This document shows positions 55,391 to 64,000 of a DNA stretch of 64,000 nucleotides, piece after piece. The notes beneath the pieces are model-generated. The model did not search any database. It was not told the origin of the DNA and saw only the letters and a list, made by a program, of their open reading frames with translations. Position numbers and translations under genes: made by a program. Source of the stretch: Otatea glauca (lineage: Eukaryota; Streptophyta; Magnoliopsida; Poales; Poaceae); assembly GCA_036346275.1 (NCBI GenBank), contig CM070718.1, positions 56,858,188 through 56,922,187 on the forward strand. Direction: 5' to 3'. Numbering within the stretch: the stretch's first letter is position 1; each line of letters starts with the position of its first letter.

Positions 55391-56040
55391 GAGCCTCCTC
55401 GAGTAATCGCTTCAACTCCTTTTTGTTCGGCACACAAATGCGCTCTTTAAACCATATAGTACCTTGTTCATCCAGTTTGAAATCTTTTGCTTTGCCTTCA
55501 TCCATTTTGCCCTTAATTCTATTGATCTTATCATCATCTTTCTGCCCTTCCCTGATCTGATCTTCCAGGGTAGGTCTTACTTCCAAAGTTGCTAGGAATC
55601 CTTCTGGTACCATTTCCAGTTCTAATTTCTGGAAATCCTTACACAATTCCGCCTGACCGGTTTCCAACAGCATATTTACACTGTGGTTCTTTCTGCTCAA
55701 GGCGTCTGCCACTACGTTGGCTTTACCAGGATGGTAGTGAATTCCCACATTATAATCCTTGATTAACTCTAACCATCTTCTTTGCCTCATATTTAGGTCA
55801 GCTTGCGTGAAGATATACTTAAGACTCTTATGATCTGTATACACTTCACATCTATTTCCGATGAGATGATGACGCCATATCTTTAGTGCATGCACTACTG
55901 CGGCTAATTCCAAATCATGGGTCGGATAGTTCTCCTCATGTGGTCTCAATTGCCTCGATGCATAGGCAATTACCTTCCTATTTTGCATCAACACGCATCC
56001 CAATCCCTGACGCGATGCATCACAATAGATGTCGAAGCCT
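55221..56040 (-). pseudogene. pol: RNase H and integrase N-terminus of family B
   Basis: The frame reads from the Asp-Ala-Ser start of RNase H (about 56030) through LGCVLMQNRKVIAYASRQLR, VVHALKIWRHHLIGNRCEVY, TDHKSLKYIFTQ and YHPGKANVVADALSRKN. It enters the integrase zinc region at about 55280 (CDICQRVK). 260 codons are continuous from 56003 to 55221; the join to RT needs a shift near 56045. Confidence 0.87.
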
Positions 56041-56044
56041 TGAT

Positions 56045-56950
56045 GAACGTCGGGTAAAACTAATACAGTGCCGATGTTAAACTCCTCTTCAACTCCCGAA
56101 AACTCTTCTCACACTCGGGTCCATAAGAATTTCTTTTCCTTTTTCAACAATTGCGTAAGAGGTCTCGCAATCGTAGAGAATCCTTCGATGAATCGACGGT
56201 AATACCCGCCATTCCAAGGAAACTACGGATTTGGGTTACCGACTTGGGTTGTTCCCAATGTAGAACCGTCTCCACTTTCTTTGGATCTACCGCAACTCCT
56301 TCTGCTTGTCATTATGTGTCCAAGAAATTCCACCTTATTTTTCCGAAGTCACATTTGCTAAATTTTGCAAACAAGCTGTTGCTCTCTCAACTTTTCAAGG
56401 ACTAGCCTCAAATGCTCGGCGTGCTCTTCTCTCGTCTTGGAATAGATAAGGATATCATCTATGAATCTGACGACGAACTTATCAAATATTCCATAAAAAC
56501 CTTATTCATTAAGTTCATGAAATATCTTTGGTGCATTTGTCAAACCAAAAGACATCATCAGTAAACTCGTGGTGTCCATATCTTGACGAAAATGCGATCT
56601 TGGGATATCCTTTGATCGGATCTTGATTGATGGTATCCTCGATCGGAGATCAATTTTGGAGAATACTCTGCTCCTCTCAATCGGCCAAACAAATCATCGA
56701 TCCTGGGTAGCGGATACTTATTCTTTATCGTCACATCATTGAGTGCACGATAGTCTATACACATCCTAAAACTCCCGTCCTTCTTCTTGACGAATAAGAC
56801 AGGTGCTCCCCATGGCGATGAACTAGGTCTTATAAATCCTTTTCCAAGAGTTCTTCAATTTGCTTCTTCATTTCCACCAATTCCTCTATGGACATCCTGT
56901 AAGGTCTCTTAGCTATTGGGCTGTCCTGGAACCACTCTATCACGAACTCA
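56045..56950 (-). pseudogene. pol: Reverse transcriptase of family B
   Basis: Pieces on the minus strand: the KQIEEL and SSPWG region (56870-56800), MCIDYRALNDVTIKNKYPLP (56764-56700), the first catalytic Asp (about 56655), the SFGLTNAPK region (about 56550), and FIDDILIYS with its Asp pair at 56459-56454. Indels occur near 56640, 56560, 56510 and 56350. The catalytic residues themselves are present. Confidence 0.85.
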
Positions 56951-57086
56951 ATATCTCTATCGGCGGCATTCGAGTAAATCTTAGGAAAACATCCGGATAT
57001 TCATTGACTATGGAAACTTCTTCTAAGTCGGCGATCTTCATCTTGTTGACCATCAATTGTCCATCTCGCTTGATTTTGCTTCAAAT

Positions 57087-57635
57087 TCAATCTTCTTCCC
57101 ATCCGGGCTCTCGGCCGATATGACTCTCTTTCCACGATCCAAAGATCGCCTTGTGATTGGTTAACCAATCCATTCCCAGGATAACATCCAAGGTTTGGGT
57201 ATTAAGGACGATTAAGTTTGCTAAGAACTCAACTCCATTAATTATTAGTCTTACCCCAGAACATCCTACTATAGATCGGAGTTCTGATCCAGGGGATTGG
57301 ACTATAAGCACACATTTAAGATTCACTATATCCATATCATTTTGAACAGCAAAATCTCGGGAAATAAATGAATGTGAAGCTCCCGAATCGAATAAAACAG
57401 TAGCTAGTACTGAGTTTACTAGGAACTTACCCAGTACAACATCCGTGGCGTTCTGCACTTCATCCGTCGTAATGTGGTTGACTCGGCCTCGTGCAGTTCC
57501 TTGGGATGGAGTTGCTGCTGTTGATGCCCATGGTTCACGATTGGCGCGAGTCCTTGCCGTGTGTTCCCGTGTTAAAGCGGACCGGGGTGACACCTCCCTT
57601 CTTAGGGCAATTGTTGGCAAAATGCCCCATTTCAT
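57087..57635 (-). pseudogene. pol: gag C-terminus and protease of family B
   Basis: A 182-codon stretch. The protease carries VVLGKFLVNS and the intact catalytic motif Asp-Ser-Gly at 57389-57381, followed by ASHSFIS and later VILGMDWL. This is the only one of the three gypsy copies with the normal protease triplet. The zinc knuckle CYHCNEMGHFANNC lies just upstream in another frame at about 57650-57605. Confidence 0.85.
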
Positions 57636-58582
57636 TGCAATGATAGCAACGTCTTCCCACTACCTGAGAGGTTCCTCCATCGTGCCACGATTACGCCGAG
57701 TCGAACATTCGACCCATCGGGCGATTTGCGGCGGTGGTGCCCTATCATTGCCTGCGGGCTGGTGCCGATGAACTGTTGGGGTGCCGTCCTCGCCTCTGCT
57801 GCCTGACGACCTCCTTGTTGCGCCATTCTGCGCTTCTGTTGTCATCCAACTCTCGGCGCTTGTCCTCTAAGATAAGAGCTTTGTTAACTAGCTCTTGGAA
57901 GTCGTGGAATGTGTGGTGATCGGTCCACTGCAACCACATTCAATCCCTTCATGAAGCGGGATTATGCGGCCTTATCCGTAGCCACGTCCTGCAGTGCGTA
58001 GCGTGCGGTTAGGTGAATTTGTTCGTAATCGGCCACCGGTCGCCCCCTTGCTTGAGGCTCGGAATTCCTCCTTTTGAGATCCATGATACCCTCGGGTACA
58101 TGATGCTGGCGAAAGTCGAGGTGAATTCCTCCCACGTGATACTCTGTGGGTCCTCATGAGTCGCGAGGTTTTCCCACCATTCTGCGGCGGTCCTTCGAGT
58201 TGATGAGAGGCATAGAGTACCCTCTCATGTCCTACACCTTTGGGTAATGTGCGACTTCCTTTCGATTGTCCTTAGCCAATCGTCGCCTCGATGGATTGGC
58301 GTTGCACGAGAAGGTAGGTGGACGGGTTCTCATAAACTCCGACAACCTTGAGTAGGGGTGTGGTCCATGGTTACCCCCAGCTTGAACATTCGCAGCAGCT
58401 TGGTTGGATATCTGCTGCATGGTTTGAACCATCGTGTTCATAAGTTGAGTCTGGGCAGTCAAGAAGGCTCCCAGGTTCTGCATATCGACCTGCGGCGGTT
58501 GAGGAATCGGCTCTTCATTCTGGTTGTCCGCCTGGTTAGCTCCACTTCCACTGGCTCCAACATTTCCACGTGTCCTCACCAT
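57600..58582 (-). pseudogene. gag: gag of family B, frameshifted
   Basis: The start is the ATG at 58582 after GCAACAG. The first 117 codons are open to 58232: Asn/Gln-rich, then FMRTRPPTFSCNANP. After a shift near 58290 the gag domain continues in pieces to the CCHC zinc knuckle near 57650-57605. The ATG is preceded by a pyrimidine-rich tract, as in families A and D. Confidence 0.85.
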
Positions 58583-58870
58583 CTGTTGCAAGCTTCCAAG
58601 GTTAAGAAAAGAAGAAAGCACAGACGAGTAAAAGAACTTATGTGGGGAAACAGGTGTAACTTAAATTATTTAGCCACTTTATTGATATAATATAAGGCAG
58701 TATGGTTGCTCACAAGTGCCTAAGGGCAATGCAACACATACGAGACACTCACAACGAAAAACAAGTAAGCAAACATAGGACTCTATGACGACTCACACCT
58801 AATGGTGACTCTGAAGAAAAAGACGCGACTCAATTATTCGAGTCTCAACACTACCCTCGGCTAGACTCGA

Positions 58871-59178
58871 TCACTCATCGAGCCAACCCGGCTGCGGCTC
58901 CCCCTGAGCATACACTGGTGGGTGCTCTGGCATCGGGGCGAACTGATCCTGAAGACCTACTGCAGCTGGTGCAAAAGACCCCATCGACTCTGCTGGTCCC
59001 GGGGCTGCCTGCTCCTGCACTGGTGCCTCCTGCTCTGGCTCCTCCGGATCTGGATCGTGTAACTCCAGGACTGGCTCAGGCTCGGGTCCGTACAAAGCCA
59101 TCTCCAACTCCTGGATCTTCTGCATGGAGTGGGCTAAGCCCTCCCGCAGCTGGATCCTCGCCTCCGTGACCTCGTCGC
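58871..59178 (-). pseudogene. C-terminal part of the extra ORF before gag, family B
   Basis: About 100 codons end at the TGA at 58873-58871. A helix-prone start (ARIQL, then HSMQKIQELEMAL) is followed by a strongly acidic Pro/Glu-rich stretch and a Pro-rich end with PGWLDE. The upstream part was deleted: the open frame running on to 59239 is LTR sequence fused by the deletion, not native protein. It corresponds in position to the ORFs at 7674-8429 and 22269-22990. Confidence 0.7.
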
Positions 59179-61906
59179 GGGCACCAAGCCGTAGCACAGG
59201 TACGCTCCCCCATACAAATACACCCCTGTGTACTGTCACCCCGAGGTATCAGAGGAAAGATATCAGAACCCTAGTCGACTTGGCCTGTCCCATATCAGAC
59301 ATGTGGTTGTACGGGTGACTCAGATCAAAGGCTTGCAAGGTGAAGTCCTTAACTGACCAAGGCAAGACTTCCAACACTCAACAGTGGCACACAGCCCATT
59401 GTGGCACACAGACTCACAACACTCATCAACCCAATGCCACACAGGCCCACCTGGTACACAGCCTCTTGCCACTTGCCCCAGTCTAAATCATTTCCCACCC
59501 AGTTGATTATTGTGCAACACATGCCAGCAATAACTCAACATCAATATGAAACCACACAGGTCACCATACTTCCATATCATCATGTGGCATCATCACACCA
59601 CTTTCAAAATACATTCAATATTCCATTAGTCAATTTTGTAGCATTTTTCTGAAAGATCATTCATGACTCGTTGCAAGGCTAAGCATCTACTCACGGTCTA
59701 GTCTCCCGTGTTGGCACAATATTAACATCCAACTAATATAATCAAACTTAGGGTGACAATGATTTAGGGCATACAATTAATAATTCAAGGTGGCATAACA
59801 AAATGGGTTGATTAACTATATTATCCCAAATCAATTTAAATTCATTTTAAATAAATAAGCATGCATAGTTTCAAAGCATAAACTACATTTTAAAACCTGG
59901 GATCAAAATGATCAAAGCATCACTTGCCTTCAAAGAGTTGCTGGTCGTGTTCAAGCTTGGTCTTGAGCGACGAATTCTTCCTCGAAACTTTCCTAGCAAA
60001 TTTGCGTCTCGCGACAACAAAATATACAATAAAAATCTAATATAGAGGACTAAATGGCCTCAAAAATTCAAATAAAATTCATCATTAAATAGATCATAAT
60101 TTTATGAATTTTTAGAAATTTGAATCACCCAAATCCGAGTTAAAATGCAAAAGTTATAGTCATTTGAAGTTTGAATAAAATCAAAATACAGAAATTAAGA
60201 AATCCGATTTTCCCAATTATTTTTATACTGAAAATTCGCATTTATGACGTCAGCATTGCATCATGATGATGTCAGCACATAAAAGAATTTCGGTCAAAAT
60301 ATTTTTATATATAACATATTTATGGCGTCGTGATAGCGTCGGACGACACGCGGGCGACCTCTAGTGCGCCCACGTTGCTTTGATTCATGGGTGGGTCCAC
60401 GGTTGGCTCGGTCCACCGTGGATGGCAAAGATCGTGCTCATGCACCGGTGACGCAGCCGTGGCGTCGCGACGATCGCGCAGACCAATCCCGACGCGACAC
60501 GCGGCAAGATCGAACATCTTCGCTCATCCAGCGGTCGGATCTCACCCCGCGGATTCGGCGACGCCGCGACTCCACGCCCCACGCGTCACGCATCCAGCAG
60601 TGCGCCCGAACTCAACGGTGCGATCTGGTCTCACCTCGATCAACGCTCACACGCGTCCGCGTGATTCGATGAAGTGCGGTGTCATCTCCGCCGTACGTTC
60701 AAATTTGAACGGCACGGATCCGTGCGCCACCGATCTACTCACAGCCGCCGTTCAGATCTAAATCCAACGGCCCACGGTACCCGAGCTGTTTACTATTCAG
60801 CCCGCTACGCGGCACAATCTCACGCGTTCACTAACGATCCAACGGCTAAGACAAAAACATATCGCAGAAACTAGATCTAATCCAAGCCGTTCGCTCTAGA
60901 TCTAACGATCAAGATCAACTAACGTGTAAACCTTAGGGTTAAACCAGACCGTCCATAACGGATCTAACGGCACAGATACAAACTAAATGTAACCAGAGAA
61001 GGGCGACGTGGCACGATCCTTACCCCTCCTTGCAGATCCGACGGTCAGCGGTGCTCGAGTCGGCGATGGCGTCGCGGCGGTGCAAGCTTGCGGAGATGAG
61101 GAAGACGGCGTGGTCGGCGACATTCGGTGGTTCCCAATGAGAAGATCTAGCGCGTTCGACGAGGCTTGACTCGGGCGAGCAACCGTGACCTCGGCGACGG
61201 CGAAATGGACCGACGGCGAAGCAAACGGCGGAGAAACGATGGCGCGCGGAGGAACAACTACGGCGAGCTCTCCGTGGTCTCTAGAGCGTCTCGGCGCGCG
61301 CGAGGAGTCAAAAGACGCAGCGAAGGAGCTCTGTCGACGCGCTACTCGGTGCACTTTAAGGGGCCTCGGCGTGTGCGCTCTGACGCGCGAACGAGCGGAA
61401 GCGGTCGGCGGCATTAGCTCCGGTGATCTCGCGAAGACGACCGACGTGGCCTCTCCCGGCCGTTCGTGCGGCGATGATCCGGCGCGCACGCACGCGACGA
61501 CGTGGCTCACTCACGAGCATCCGTCGATCGAGCGGCTCGGGCCGGGCGGCGCTAGGGTTTCGCGCGGTTGGGCGGCGACACGCACTGAATGGGCTCGGCC
61601 CATTCTTGCTCAACTGATTTTAAACTCATTTCACATTTAAAATAATTCTAGAAATTCAATTAAATCATTTGGAGCTTTTAAAATAGCAGAAAAATTCTAG
61701 AAAAATTCCAGAAATTACTTTGAGATATTTGGAACTCAATTAAAATATTTGCAATAAAACTTTGCAAAAACTTTTCCATTATTCAATTGTTTTCAAGAAA
61801 AGCCCTATTTGAATAAATCCAATTAAATTTAAATAAATTCCCAAAAAAAATCACAAAAATAAAAATACTCCAAAATTTAAGTTAGAGCAAAAATTAGGGT
61901 GTTACA
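59179..61906 (-). repeat. Truncated 5' LTR of family B
   Basis: It matches 51401-54112 of the 3' LTR. The part equivalent to 50523-51400 is missing along with the PBS. The right end AGGGTGTTACA at 61906 is followed by the GTTTG target copy. Confidence 0.9.
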
Positions 61907-62290
61907 GTTTGCAAATGTGTTTGCAAATTGGTTTGATCATATGTTGATCATCACATGGCTCAAAGATATAATCTTGATTTCTCTTGTTTACAATATTTAT
62001 ATTTGCAAATGTGTTTTGCAAAATATTGGTTTTCAAGCATTTGATATTGGAGCATGTGATTAGATTTTGCAAATATGTTTTACAAAATTATTTTTATCAT
62101 GAGTTGATCATCACATGGCTCAATATTTGATCTTATTGACTATTGCTAGCATGTATTCGTGCCCTTGATCAAGTCTATGTTAGGGATTTCGAAAAATCAG
62201 ATTTTAGACTTGAATAACTACATTAGTGTTTTATTTTTGTGATATTTAAAATTATTTATAGTTGATTAAATCTTAAAAATAGGTGGAGAT
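61907..62290 (+). other. Hairpin-rich copia sequence, continuation after element B
   Basis: It continues the 48723-50522 sequence across the insertion and ends in a PPT-like AGGTGGAGAT at 62281-62290. Further constant-loop hairpins occur here. No gene. Confidence 0.5.
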
Positions 62291-62858
62291 TGTAGCCCTC
62301 GTGATAAGCTTCGCATAGAGTCCAAGATCACCTAAATCAGAGTTCGGAGTAAAAAGTTATGACCGTTTTAGTCGATGTAGCAGCGGCCCTAGTCTGGTAT
62401 GACCGGACCCCAGGCGGTGTGAAAATTCCGGAGAAGGGTTTTCTTTGTTTTTTTTAAGGCCAGTGCTACCGGGGTGTGAGCGATATGACCGCCCCATGTC
62501 CGGTATGACCGGATTTTCTGAGTAACGGCTTGTTTTTTCTAGCCGTTGGACCAGAGGCCGGTCATACCGGGTTTTTTGGGAATTTTTGCCAAAATTTCCC
62601 CCCAACGGCTAGTTTTTCTTGTGGAGGCTATATAAGGAGCCTTGGGGCTAGTATTTAGTTGTTGTTGGCCTTGTTGAGCATTTGTGTAGTCTTGTGCATG
62701 TGTTGCATTCCCAAATTTAGTTCTTGAGCTAAGAGTGAGATCTAATTGCATGTGTTGCAATTAGGAGAGGATTGAGAGCCTCTTGTGCATGTGTTGCACT
62801 TGAGGGGAGCCTTGTGCATGTGTTGCACTCTATGATTACCATTGTACATGTGTTGTAC
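61908..62858 (+). repeat. Constant-loop hairpin cluster, right half
   Basis: Hairpins lie at 61908-61927, 61934-61950, 62002-62022, 62064-62088 (one mismatch), 62096-62108, 62695-62707, 62742-62764, 62785-62799, 62814-62828 and 62844-62858. The best has 9-bp arms, CTAATTGCA and TGCAATTAG. Loops are TGTGT in most, TATGT or TGAGT in three, and the six-base ATGTGT in the first. Confidence 0.85.
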
Positions 62859-63020
62859 TTGGTGGAGCTCAAGCTAGAGGGCTTGACTTGTTACTCTTTG
62901 TGTTTACCGACACCTAGACGGCGTGGAGGCATAGTTGGTTCCGTGACCGTCTCAAAGAAGATTGTGAGAAGGCCCGACGAATTGTGAAGGTTGGAGCTCA
63001 CCTACCCGGAGGGGGAAAGA
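62291..63020 (+). mobile_element. Copia LTR-like sequence starting TGTAGCCC
   Basis: TGTAGCCCTCG follows a PPT-like AGGTGGAGAT. The body has repeated TATGACCGG phrases (62397-62570) and CATGTGTTG hairpins. It runs into the reversed gag at about 63020, so its own 3' end and PBS are not seen. Confidence 0.5.
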
Positions 63021-63773
63021 GCTACCACTAGTGGAATTGAGGAGGGTGCTCAATTCGTTGAGCCGGTCCAAAGTGGTTTGGGCTAGCGCCTCATCGCTTG
63101 ACTCCGCTTTTGCCTTGAAGGCGATATTCTTTTTCTTCGAAGAGCTTTGTTCCAAAAGCTCTTCCTTGTCCTTCTTGTAGAGCTCATTGGTTATGAGGTT
63201 TCCAAGAAGTCCCATTGGTGTCATTCTTGGCAACTCTGGAGAGTTAAGAAACAACGTCACTAAAGTCTCATATTTATCCGGAAGTGCCCTGAGCATCTTA
63301 CGAACAACATCGAAATCAGTTAGTGACGCTCCAAGACCCTTGAGCTCATTTACTATGTTGTTCAACCGTGAATACATTTCATTTATGTTTCCATGGGGCA
63401 ACATAATAAAACTCTCATATTTGATCCGAAGCATATGCAATTTGGCTTCTTTGACCGAGGATGTCCCCTCATGAATTTCCAAGAGGGTTGTCCAAATCTC
63501 ATGAGCGGTTTCAAGGTTGCTCACTCGATTGAACTCATCCGCGTTCAAAGCACCAAAAAGAGTGTTCATAGCTTGAGCATTGAGATGAGTGTTTCGCTCT
63601 TCTTGTTACATTGTGAGTGTGGGATTAACTCCCGGAGTGAAACCCTCAACTACAATTCTCCATATGCTTGGGCTCATGGCCTTTAGATAAACGGTCATGC
63701 GAATTTTCCAATAAACATAATTTGTGCCATCGAAAAATGGCGCCTTGCCTATTGACACCCCATCGCTAGCCAT
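62952..63773 (-). pseudogene. gag: gag of a SIRE-type Ty1/copia element
   Basis: The ATG at 63773-63771 opens a frame of 274 codons to 62952 with one internal TAA at 63608-63606, a one-base change from CAA. The N-terminus carries a DGTNYVYWKIRM motif. The UBN2-type gag core includes ADEFNRVSNLETAHEIW, KEAKLHMLRIKYE and VRKMLRALPDKYE. The last 20 or so codons probably read into the adjoining LTR in antisense, so the true C-terminus is cut off. Protease, integrase and RT are absent. It builds the particle shell in intact relatives. Confidence 0.85.
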
Positions 63774-63813
63774 CCTTACTCTCTAGGCAGTAAAGCCCCA
63801 AAAGAGAGTCCAA

Positions 63814-63825
63814 GCTTTGATACCA
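63814..63825 (-). promoter_or_regulatory. Primer-binding site of the right-edge copia element
   Basis: The minus strand reads TGGTATCAAAGC two bases after the LTR end. It differs by one base from the usual TGGTATCAGAGC. Confidence 0.82.
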
Positions 63826-63827
63826 TT

Positions 63828-64000
63828 TGTAGGATCAAGGATAACCGACTAGAGGGGGGTGAATAGGATGTTTCTAAATTTTTTCGATTCTAATTTGCAA
63901 TTAATTAAATCACTGAGCTAGAGAGGCAATGATTGCAAATTTAAAATATGATCTCTAGGGATTTCTAAATCACTATAGCAATTCAAGTAGTGCAATAAAT
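63828..64000 (-). repeat. 5' LTR edge of the right-edge copia element
   Basis: On the minus strand the LTR ends with the CCTATTCACCCCCCTCTAG phrase and GATCCTACA, a form typical of SIRE/Maximus copia LTRs. It continues beyond the window. Confidence 0.75.

Larger units (their letters stand above)
50523..61906 (-). mobile_element. Family B Ty3/gypsy chromodomain retrotransposon lacking PBS
   Basis: This 11.4-kb minus-strand element is flanked by GTTTG at 50518-50522 and 61907-61911. From right to left: a truncated 5' LTR, the end of the extra ORF, gag, protease, RT, RNase H, integrase, chromodomain, hairpin, PPT and a full 3' LTR. A deletion fused the LTR interior at 59179 to the extra ORF, removing about 880 bp of LTR plus the PBS. 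It therefore could not start reverse transcription. Several indels break pol, but domain content is the best of the three gypsy copies. Confidence 0.93.

Noticed and set aside
59179..59239. N-terminal 20 codons of a 122-codon frame in element B
   Set aside because: This is antisense LTR sequence joined by deletion, not part of the native extra ORF.
60320..61640. Long open frames in the right-hand family B LTR
   Set aside because: The sequence repeats in the other B LTR copies with different frame breaks. No frame is preserved among copies outside the short acidic segment.
54158..61906. Envelope-like gene in element B
   Set aside because: After the chromodomain stop only about 10 bases separate the hairpin from it, and the PPT and LTR follow. 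There is no room for an env-like ORF.

Overview
This is plant nuclear DNA, most probably from a grass (Poaceae). One host gene with nine coding exons and GT-AG introns is embedded in nested Ty3/gypsy and Ty1/copia retrotransposons, with Stowaway-like, hAT-like and other small inverted-repeat elements. There are no bacterial operons, rRNA genes or CRISPR arrays. Species cannot be read from the sequence. All similarity statements come from reading motifs by eye; nothing was searched or aligned by computer.

Layout. 1-16272 is an old chromodomain Ty3/gypsy element (family D, plus strand). Its 5' LTR is broken by a minus-strand LTR fragment (family E, 57-2330) and by a complete solo LTR of family B (2853-6457, duplicated target ATAAT). 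16668-40821 (minus) is the host gene, a phosphoglycerate mutase-like histidine phosphatase. Its 855-nt CDS joins nine exons in frame, and a 5' UTR exon probably ends at 42206. Intron 3 (13.3 kb) holds a complete family A gypsy element (18980-30767, target ATATA), a Stowaway-like MITE and another inverted-repeat element. Intron 2 (8.8 kb) holds a non-autonomous LTR element (32142-37673, target ACTTT) interrupted by a family G LTR, a hAT-like MITE (38011-38193, target ATAATGAC) and a small copia element reduced to reverse transcriptase and RNase H (38288-40204). 42640-50522 is copia-like LTR and 3' non-coding sequence, broken by a family F LTR fragment. 50523-61906 is a nearly complete family B element on the minus strand (target GTTTG) that has lost its primer-binding site. 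61907-64000 returns to copia sequence and ends with a minus-strand SIRE-type gag, primer-binding site and LTR edge.

The three large gypsy elements share one plan: an LTR of 3.0-3.6 kb, a PBS reading TGGTATCAGAGC, an extra ORF before gag, then gag, protease, reverse transcriptase, RNase H, integrase, chromodomain, a small hairpin and a polypurine tract. None can encode an intact polyprotein. D is broken mainly by C-to-T type stop codons, A and B mainly by short indels.

The most unusual signals are: (1) about twenty small hairpins at 49277-50476 and 61908-62858 whose stems differ while the five-base loop stays TGTGT or close to it; (2) a short acidic reading frame with intron-like borders inside the LTRs of several gypsy families; (3) splice-acceptor-like sequence directly before each gag start codon; and (4) a host gene that keeps a complete reading frame despite heavy transposon loading of its introns.
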